From positions 1-10,571 of the forward strand of contig QUTJ01031260.1 of assembly GCA_003573635.1 (NCBI GenBank): DNA of 10,571 nt, given 5' to 3'. The notes under the pieces are model-generated. The model did no database searches and was not told the DNA's origin. It worked only from the letters and a program-made list of their open reading frames with translations. The position numbers and the translations under genes were made by a program. Positions 1-7,573 of this stretch are shown here, in pieces (the stretch's first letter is position 1; each line of letters opens with the position of its first letter). This DNA is from Goniomonas avonlea. Taxonomy: Eukaryota > Cryptophyceae > Goniomonadida > Goniomonadaceae.

Positions 1-142
1 CACACACACGCACGTGCGCGCGCGCACGCACGCTCCTCCCGTTGAGCAAGTAACCAGCAGGCAACCTGCGAGACTGCCATGCTTGAAAGGCCAACTCGCC
101 CCCTGCCACCTGTGGCATCGAGTAGGGAGCAAGGTCGGCTGC

Positions 143-219
143 GCGAGAGTCTTGCCCGGCTCCTGTATGCGAGAGTCTTGCCCGGGTCTTGTATGCGAGA
201 GTCCTGCCCGATTCTTGTC
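143..219. repeat. 26-bp tandem repeat, three copies
   Basis: The core GCGAGAGTCTTGCCCGG begins at 143 and 169, and again at 195 with two changes (GCGAGAGTCCTGCCCGA), giving an exact 26-bp period. The linkers between cores (CTCCTGTAT, GTCTTGTAT) are also alike. It is a minisatellite with no sign of coding function. Confidence 0.8.
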
Positions 220-260
220 ACTCCCTGGCGTTTGGTCTCAGCAGGGGGATTTGCCGAGCA

Positions 261-355
261 GGAAGAGTTTGCCGAAGCCGAAGAGAACGGCGTTTTGCTG
301 AAGAGAACGGCTTTTTGCCAAAAAGGACCTGGAGCCAACTGAAACGGCGTTTTGC

Positions 356-358
<3 letters not shown>
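261..358. repeat. 20-bp tandem repeat ending at the GA tract
   Basis: Two adjacent 20-bp units, AAGAGAACGGCGTTTTGCTG (281-300) and AAGAGAACGGCTTTTTGCCA (301-320), differ at few positions. A further shortened copy (GAAACGGCGTTTTGCC) lies at 341-356, and 261-280 looks like a decayed unit. The array runs straight into the GA tract. Confidence 0.7.
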
Positions 359-387
<29 letters not shown>

Positions 388-454
388 GAGAGAGGGAGAG
401 TGAGAGGGAGAGGGAGAGGGAGAGGGAGAGGGAGAGGGGGAGGGGGAGGGGGAG
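357..454. repeat. GA microsatellite grading into GGGAGA/GGGGGA repeats
   Basis: The plus strand is almost pure purine: (GA)n, then (GGGAGA)n, then three GGGGGA units. Open frames over it (poly Arg-Glu on plus, poly Leu-Ser on minus) come from the repeat and are not genes. Regularly spaced G runs make it a candidate for G-quadruplex or triplex formation. Confidence 0.9.
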
Positions 455-614
455 TGGATTCAAGCTTGAGAGAGAGATGCCATCGACTCAATGCGCCCGG
501 ACGCAGGGGCCTGGGCTGAGTCACTGCCTTGATAGCGTCTTTGTTGCTACGTAGCTTGCAGACTGTACAATGATTGGTATGATGATGTTGTTGGACACTG
601 TTTCGCGCGACTGT

Positions 615-716
615 GAGTTTCTTATCAACGCTCGCTCACCAAGTCTATGGACTCGCGTATTAGTTGCGACTCGTACTCCGATGACTTGCTCCCGAGTTTC
701 TTATCATCAACGCTCG
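615..716. repeat. Direct repeat of a 20-mer, 79 bp apart
   Basis: GAGTTTCTTATCAACGCTCG at 615-634 recurs at 694-716 with a single 3-bp insertion (ATC) inside it. The surrounding sequence also carries several GACTCG/ACTCGG motifs, suggesting an old tandem duplication. No coding role was seen. Confidence 0.65.
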
Positions 717-890
717 GTAACTCGGACCTCTGACGTTATGCTCATGTATGACCTTCGTTCCTGGAACTGACGCGAGTGGCGGCACAACCGTAGTGCCTCG
801 TTCACTACCGTCGGCGGCGATCCTGTATGAAACACTTTCACTGAACGATCCACCTTTCCCCACGGCCGGTTAGACCGAGGGCGAGAGGTC

Positions 891-898
891 TATAAATA
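891..898 (+). promoter_or_regulatory. TATA-like box with no assigned gene
   Basis: TATAAATA is a full match to the TATA consensus. The first ATG about 35 nt downstream opens only a 16-codon frame, so no gene is clearly served. It could be chance in AT-richer intergenic DNA. Confidence 0.3.
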
Positions 899-974
899 AC
901 TGCCAAGGTCCGTTGTGCGTGGATTTCATGATTGCTTCACCCTCAAACATAGCTATCTTTTCAAATACTTGGGA

Positions 975-1265
975 TTAGCCCTCGCTTGGTGCCATGAGGG
1001 CTTGTCGCACCACTTGTGTCTTGTTTTCGAGTCCCATGAATGTTAACGGCGATCGTGAGGGGTTGTAGTGGATCCGCCGGCTGCCATCATGCTTCAGGCG
1101 CCACAAGGACCAAGCTGCAGCAAGGCAGGTTTTGCATGCCATGACTCTAGTAACACAACCGCTGACCATGCCGCAGGCGTTTTCCATGCTGTGGTCTCCA
1201 GAATTCGTGTGCAGCGAGTCTCTGGCGTCTCTAGGTGCAGAACAAGTGGACCAACCTGTTGCCAT
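975..1265 (-). CDS. Doubtful small hypothetical protein (96 aa)
   Basis: An uninterrupted 96-codon frame begins at the ATG at 1265 and ends at 975, on the same strand as and 112 bp beyond the stop of the neighbouring membrane-protein gene. The predicted protein has six cysteines and a basic C-terminal half (for example SLWRLKHDGSRRIHYNPS) that is loosely like a small mitochondrial protein, but no family is recognised. The start context is weak and no intron was identified, unlike every assigned gene here. It may equally be a chance frame in the 3' UTR of the upstream gene. Confidence 0.25.
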   Translation of the reverse strand: MATGWSTCSAPRDARDSLHTNSGDHSMENACGMVSGCVTRVMACKTCLAAAWSLWRLKHDGSRRIHYNPSRSPLTFMGLENKTQVVRQALMAPSEG

Positions 1266-1376
1266 TCGTAGGATGACTAGGAAAACAATGGGAAAGCCAG
1301 AAACGTGGCGGAGGAGGTGAAACATGATTTCTGTGACAGCGAGTCCACGTATCAAAATTGTCTTGATTCATTCAAT

Positions 1377-2312
1377 TCACTCCTTCTTGAGAAACTTTCT
1401 GACAAGGTGGGGGCGGAGGTAAAACTTGTAAAAGATGCCCACACCGACAAGTGTGGCCAACACAGACACAACAGCCATGAGGATGGCAACGTACAAATAC
1501 ACCTGGGTGGCCTCGGTCGATGAGGCTTGTACGTCCGACTCAGTCTGCATTCAAGGTGAGATCAAAAGTGAGACGGGTGGACGCAAGCAAGCAATAACTA
1601 AAATAAATGGAGCAGGAACAGCTCGAAAAAAAAGACGACGCACATTTGAAAGACTGGAGAAACTGTGCTGGTTGAACCACCGCACCGGTCCATGCAAGTT
1701 CAGGACGCTCCCAATTTTCCCGTACTGGAATCTATCCCGCACTACAACAGGTTTCAATGATTATGCTGAAAAACGCCATTTGCGGAACAAACCGGGGTAG
1801 ACTGCTGCACCAATAATCTTTCCAGCATCCACATGGAAAATGAAATTGAGGTGGTTGTCCACGTGGAAATGGGTGGGCTCAACGACACCCCAAAATGGAA
1901 TGGTGAATGGTACCCAGAACGTTTTGTCTGCAGAAAATGGAATCCGGCAATTCAAGTTCTCTGCACGATCGTTGAGAAAGAAAAACGACGCCATGGGCAC
2001 TGACCTTGGGTGCGGATGAGCCGAACCATACGCTTGTACTCGTCATCAGTTGTAATATGAAGGCCACAATACATGAACGTGTCGACACCAAACTTGAACG
2101 AGAGCTCGCCACCCGTCTGTTGATAGTTACATGCCAAGCTCAAATTTCGCGAAGATTACCTCTTCACAAACGGGGGGTGCGCCCCACACACCACTGGAGT
2201 TCAGACACTGAATTGGCACATCATCGTGCAGCTGAAAGGATGGTGACCCGTCACCAGCGACGAAGATCACCAGGCAGGCCAGCAGCACAACGCTGAGCGA
2301 CCGTGCCAACAT
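1377..2312 (-). CDS. Predicted secretory type I membrane protein, 232 aa
   Basis: Five exons join in frame: 2312-2160, 2116-2005, 1960-1793, 1741-1644 and 1544-1377 (stop included), with introns of 43, 44, 51 and 99 nt. The start gives a clear signal peptide (residues 1-20, MLARSLSVVLLACLVIFVAG). A luminal domain with several cysteines (for example CLNSSGVW, VCEE, NLNCRIP) follows, then a single membrane span at about 192-216 and a short basic tail ending KFLKKE. The predicted topology is N-terminus in the lumen or outside and C-terminus in the cytosol. The pattern resembles, from memory, an uncharacterised fungal family of luminal-domain plus one-span proteins; no enzymatic motif is seen and the function is unknown. 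The fourth intron is the least certain because several GT sites were possible; the GTGCGT site was chosen because it keeps phase 0. Confidence 0.72.
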
Positions 2313-2382
2313 CGAAAAAGGAAACAGGGGATTCGTCGTGGGTTTAAGTGACCGCGTCATCGTGGTTGACAGGTTCAAGAAA
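2313..2382. promoter_or_regulatory. 70-bp divergent promoter/5' UTR interval
   Basis: Only 70 bp separate the start codons of the minus-strand membrane-protein gene and the plus-strand gene at 2383. Both core promoters and leaders must share this space or overlap the opposite coding region. No TATA box was seen. Confidence 0.5.
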
Positions 2383-2972
2383 ATGGCGGACAACATGGAA
2401 GAGTCGGATGGGCCCTTCTGGCCCCCGTTGGTTCGACATGTGTCGCCGGCGACTCTCACACCTCGCCAAGAGGTTTATGTTATCACAACACACAATCGCA
2501 AGATTTGCATCAAGAAGCAGATTGTCGGCGAGATCCTTCCGGAATGCATCCGGCTACAGGACCCCGCCGTGGAAGTACCGGTCACGGACCTCCAGATGGG
2601 ACCAGATAATGCCTGCCGCACAGTGCTATTTTCAGCTGCAGCTCCAGACCAGGGTCCTCAGTATCAGATCACCCAGAGGATTGCGGAGGTCAAGGTTGGT
2701 GATCAAGTCACGGTCTTTGCCAAGATCTTGCACGCGCAAGATCCGACCCAGCTGCTTTTGAAACAACTCACCGGCGTTGTGACCGCGGTTAAAGGATGTA
2801 TTACGTTCGGTACCCATTCAATCTACGAGGAGAACACCCGACTTGAAAAGGAGTCGAACGTGTCCTGGAACACTGACTTGATGGCTTTCCTTGTCACGGG
2901 TAAGATGTTGACACATTGAGAATTCGTCACCAATTCTGCGGTCCTCTGTTAGCTGACGGCCGGGCCATCTGA
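2383..2972 (+). CDS. Unrecognised protein, about 178 aa, one predicted intron
   Basis: The ATG at 2383 lies in a good context (A at -3, G at +4: gaaaATGG). Exon 1 runs 2383-2899. A GTAAGA donor at 2900 pairs with the acceptor CTGTTAG ending at 2952 (53 nt, like the other introns here), and exon 2 (2953-2972) adds DGRAI and a stop. Reading through without splicing ends at 2919 and gives a protein of the same length with a different last six residues (GKMLTH). The sequence is rich in beta-strand-like segments (EVYVITTHNRKICIKKQIVG, VKVGDQVTVFAKIL), which could suggest an OB- or barrel-like fold, but this is only a visual impression. There is no signal peptide, membrane segment or catalytic motif. 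Function unknown. Confidence 0.6.
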
Positions 2973-3186
2973 TTTGAAGTCAAGTTCGATCGACTCCGCT
3001 TGTTTGAACTAAATATATTAAACCGACGGCCGATTCCAAACCGAGCCGTCAGCCTCGTGGTCTCGCCTTCAGAGGCGCCGGGCTTGTACAAAGAGGCTGC
3101 TGGTGCGCGGACACTTACTCTGAGCCATCACCAATGCCGTTTGGTTGAATGCTGTTTGGTATGTGAGGAAACAGAAGAAATAAAGA
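2973..3186. other. Tail-to-tail 3' UTR interval
   Basis: This 214-bp interval separates the stop of the unknown plus-strand gene from the stop of RAD51. An AATAAA hexamer on the plus strand at 3179-3184 could serve the plus-strand gene; its transcript end would then overlap the RAD51 3' end. Confidence 0.4.
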
Positions 3187-4492
<1,306 letters not shown>

Positions 4493-4761
4493 GACGCGGG
4501 AAAGTTGGGGTTTGGAGTCTGTGACAAGGCCCAAAGACCTCAAGTGAGCTCGCTAAATTACACGATCGCACCGCTGAGATCACCACCCGCATTAAAAGTT
4601 CAACTAACATTGAGTAAATACATATCTTTAAATTGTAGTGATAAGGTGTTGACTATAAACTATTAGGTAAGTTTGATATCCCACAAAAAACTTCAAGTCT
4701 CGCTAGACCAAGAAGTCTTGGGCGTCGCGAAATTCGACGCGAATTGCGAAATTTTCATTCC
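4493..4761. promoter_or_regulatory. Divergent promoter of RAD51 and FYVE-lipase gene
   Basis: A 269-bp intergenic interval between two start codons. It holds GCGGGAAA (4496-4503), which on the RAD51 strand reads TTTCCCGC, an exact E2F consensus only 3 bp upstream of the ATG. Near the other gene lies TCGCGAAATTCGACGCGAAT (4725-4744), containing CGCGAAA, which matches the yeast Swi4/6 (SCB, CRCGAAA) site, plus further GCGAA(A)T repeats to 4754. Known biology: E2F/SBF/MBF factors drive G1/S genes, including DNA repair genes. That these copies act is inferred. Confidence 0.5.
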
Positions 4762-6294
4762 ATGCCGCCAAGCCAGGAGGAGTCCCCCCCTGCTCCTAGT
4801 GCCACCGCCAACTGGAAAAGCGATGATACTGTGACATCGTGTACAGACTGCAAGGTCAACTTCTCGCTTTTGGTGAGACGGCACCATTGCAGACAGTGTG
4901 GGGACATTTTCTGCGATAGCTGCTCCTCTCGCAGATCAACCGGCCCGCGACTTTCCAGAGTGTGCGAGTCATGCGCCGCTCTTTTATCGCGTGAGCGTCA
5001 GCCATACGTAGGGAAATCTCCGAGCCACGAAGGGACTTTGAAGAGTTCTGATGGAGCTCATGTGTTTTACCGGCGATGGGACGCCGACAGTCAGAAAAAA
5101 GCGACAGTGTGCCTCGTCCATGGTTTTGGTGTGAGTTGGCTTCTGCCAAGTTGTTCCACAAAGCTTATGTATGCATGTTTTATCCAGGAACACTCTGGAC
5201 GCTACAACCATGTGGCTCAGCGGTTCAACGAAGCCAACGTGACTGTCTTCGCAATTGACCTGAGGGGCCACGGACGCACAAGGGGGTTGCGTGGTGTTTG
5301 GCCAAGTTTTGACCTAGTGCGTGAAACATCTAACGTAACAGTTTTAACTTGTGCGGCAGATCATGTCTGATATCTCGGCCTTGCTGGAGCTCGCAGGCAC
5401 AGAAGTGCCCCGATTTCTCATGGGCCACAGCATGGGTGGGCTTCTGGTTCTCCGGCACCGTCTTTGGGAAGAGAATAAGGTGTTGCTTCGTTACACTTTC
5501 TTTGTATCCAGTCACTGACTGGAGATCACAGCAAACGGTGCACGGGGTCATCGCAACGGGACCTGCTATCGGCCGAAAACTCGTCATTCCAGCGTACCAG
5601 GTCAATCTTGCGACTCTACTGGTAAGGCTCTTGCATGTTCATGAGATGCACCTTTTTTTTCCTTGTTGCTTCGTTGACTGTCCGCAGGGTGGTGTTTCCC
5701 CCAATTTCACAATTACCGGCAACATCGAACCTAACGCGGTGTCTCGGAGCCCTGAGGTGGGACAATTATATAATTGGCTCGCCGTGTTCATTGAAATTTC
5801 ATGAGATAACGTGAGAATCTGGCCTCAGGATAATATGATGTTGAGTTTCACACGCATAAGTTTCTGACCGCAGGTCCGTGCGTCTTACGGTTCAGACCCT
5901 CTGGTCCATGCTACGGCGTCATTCTTGCTGTTCCTTGAAGTTACGAAGGCAAGCGCACACCTCGTTCAGAACGCAGCACAATTTCGCGAACCTCTATTGG
6001 TGAGTTTAGCCAATTATTTTCTCTGAGATCAAGATTGTGATCAACTCCGTAACCGTCGCAGCTCATTCATGGAGATCATGACTCTCTTTGCTGCGAAAAG
6101 GCATCTGAGAGGTTTGTGGCTGATACACGGAGTGAGGACAAGACCATTCGGATTGTTCCAGGAGCCTTCCATGAGGTGTGTTTGACGAAGGGAACGTGCG
6201 CGGTCCTCACTCATACCGCCAGGTCCTCAACGAGCCTGAGCGCGAGGAGCTGATGACCTGCATTGTGGAATGGATCACTCAGCGCCTTGCCTAG
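4762..6294 (+). CDS. FYVE zinc finger - monoacylglycerol lipase-like hydrolase fusion, 362 aa
   Basis: Eight exons join in frame, all at codon boundaries: 4762-5130, 5188-5316, 5360-5479, 5532-5621, 5688-5756, 5874-5999, 6062-6175 and 6223-6294, with introns of 43-117 nt. Residues 18-71 form a complete FYVE finger: [13 protein letters not shown] (39-47), RVC (66-68) and eight cysteines (27, 30, 43, 46, 51, 54, 68, 71) at the family spacing. FYVE domains bind phosphatidylinositol 3-phosphate on endosomes. From about 90 follows an alpha/beta hydrolase of the monoacylglycerol lipase type: oxyanion HGFGEHSGRY, DLRGHG, nucleophile GHSMGG (Ser190), cap with NAVSR and SDPL, Asp308 in GDHDSLC and His338 in GAFHE, so the catalytic triad is intact. 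Likely role: a lipase or lysophospholipase placed on PI3P-rich membranes; substrate is inferred. The ATG chosen is the first in frame and lies just before the FYVE domain. Confidence 0.9.
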
Positions 6295-6613
6295 CTCCCG
6301 TCATGTTGTCCAGTTTGAACAGATAAGTTCTCGGCCCGAACAGTAAACGAGACACACATTGAGACCTTTGATGAGATTGGGTGCAGTTCGATGCCAAGGG
6401 GCTTTCTTCAAAGGACGGTGTGGGCATGACCAAGCAAACCGATTCACGAGACCACGCCAACTGAATGAGACTATCCTACGATCGAAGCGAAAATTAACAC
6501 TGCGCTCATCCATAAACCCATGAACGAAAATCACTGTGTGAACATCAGTCGCTTTTTGTCGCCCAAGTTCTTCGATGTATTGCACCAACACCAATGCCAG
6601 CCAAGTTCTACAC
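6295..6613. other. Tail-to-tail 3' interval, no gene seen
   Basis: This 319-bp stretch separates the stops of the FYVE-lipase gene and the eL20 gene. Minus-strand open frames across it run out of the eL20 3' end in a different frame and show no family motif. It is read as the two 3' UTRs. Confidence 0.6.
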
Positions 6614-7399
6614 TTAGGCCGTGACCGTGTGCGGTCGGTTGGCCTTGAATGTTGTGCGGAACTTCTTTTCGGGGGCACGGGGGACCTTGTGGAGGACGGG
6701 GAACTTGATATCGGCCTTCTGCGGAAGAGAACTCGCCGTCAGCCGATGCAAGCCAACGGGACAAAAATCTGTCACGTACCAAGTACTCCTGGACACCAGC
6801 ACGCTTGGCCTTGTTAGGAGGGATCACAGCAGTGCGGATGATCTGAATGCGGCTGAAGGGGCAGCGGTGGCGGGCAGACATGTCCTGGTCTGCGGATGGT
6901 GGTCAACAAACATGTGCATCCTGTCAAGACAGAAAACTCACAGCAGCGGTCGACAGCGCTGGACAGCTTGCAGTCCCTGTACTCGCGGAACATGTTGTGC
7001 GAGCCAGTGCGCGAATCGTAGCGCAGCCAGATGCCGTAGGTCTTGACCTGCTCGGGCTTCTTCTCGTAGACCTAGAATACCGATGAGCAAGGAACACATC
7101 CAGAGAGAAACCACGAGCAAAAGACACATCAAAGCAAACAACAGAACAGATTAACACCGAGACGCACCTCGTTCACGGAGATGACCTCGCCGTGGCAACG
7201 ACGAATCTTCTTCATGCGGGACAGATAGTACCAGAAGCGGCTCTTGGCCGTGACCTTAGTGGGGGCAAAAAGGTTCATGCGGAACAGGGTGGGCTTGTCG
7301 TGGACATCCTTGGGGTTACCACGCCCAACGACTTGATATTGGTGCATCTGCACTGTGTAAGGACGAGAACGACGCTGCACGCGCAAAACTCACCACCAT
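6614..7399 (-). CDS. RPL18A: Cytosolic large-subunit ribosomal protein eL20 (RPL18A/Rpl20), 176 aa
   Basis: eL20 is a structural protein of the cytosolic 60S subunit. Five exons join in frame: 7399-7394, 7347-7168, 7071-6942, 6889-6780 and 6718-6614, with introns of 46, 96, 52 and 61 nt. Family hallmarks are [11 protein letters not shown] near the start, [61 protein letters not shown] and the C-terminal [10 protein letters not shown] followed by NRPHTV. The length of 176 aa equals that usual for eL20. The first exon holds only two codons (ATG GTG), a layout common in fungal ribosomal protein genes; an in-frame ATG at the first codon of exon 2 would give a protein two residues shorter. It sits head-to-head with the B56 gene. 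Confidence 0.95.
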
Positions 7400-7573
7400 G
7401 GCGACTTGAGACTGAGGCAACAACTCGTGCGATGTGGATAGACACAGGGAATGATTGGAGTGACAGCCATCAGAAACGTCACCGTGACCTCTTTATATGG
7501 TATCGCACATCTATCATGTGGGGGTGACCGCTAGTTTGACTTTTTGCCTTTTCGTGATCGGTGATTCATCCGT
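7400..7573. promoter_or_regulatory. Divergent promoter of eL20 and the B56 gene
   Basis: A 174-bp interval between start codons. It contains an inverted repeat GTCACCGTGAC (7478-7488), preceded by AAC so that it includes an ACGTCA half-site of the CRE/ATF type. Next to it is CTTTATATGG (7491-7500), which reads CCATATAAAG on the eL20 strand and could be its TATA element about 90-100 nt upstream of the start. Function is inferred from sequence alone. Confidence 0.4.

Larger units (their letters stand above)
1..974. other. Gene-poor left flank with simple repeats
   Basis: No convincing gene was found in this stretch. It opens with an alternating CA/CG run (1-34), followed by tandem repeats (143-358), a GA tract (357-454), a duplicated 20-mer (615-716) and a TATA-like box (891-898). 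Open frames across it come mainly from repeats and show no family motif or conserved splice-joined exons. It probably serves as intergenic DNA next to the 3' end of the membrane-protein gene. Confidence 0.6.

Noticed and set aside
189-554. Plus-strand frame rich in Arg-Glu and minus-strand frame rich in Leu-Ser over the GA tract
   Set aside because: Both are direct translations of the GA microsatellite, with no conserved flanking sequence.
600-960. Duplicated 20-mer plus TATA box considered as a remnant LTR
   Set aside because: No TG...CA ends, target-site duplication, primer-binding site or reverse transcriptase fragment was seen.
2431-2441. GGTTCGAC-like sequence considered as a tRNA B box
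   Set aside because: It lies inside a coding exon, and no A box or cloverleaf can be drawn around it.
5757-5873. Possible C/D box snoRNA in the longest intron of the FYVE-lipase gene (ATGATGT near 5836, CTGA near 5864)
   Set aside because: The C box is imperfect, the boxes are too close together and no terminal stem is apparent.
6301-6881. Two overlapping minus-strand open frames downstream of and across the eL20 end (6301-6678 and 6531-6881)
   Set aside because: 6301-6678 is out of frame with the eL20 exons and shows no family motif. 6531-6881 contains eL20 exon 4 in frame but then reads through the following intron and continues in the wrong frame.
7072-7167. Possible snoRNA in the 96-nt eL20 intron
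   Set aside because: It has only a TTTGATGTG-like sequence, with no proper D box or closing stem.
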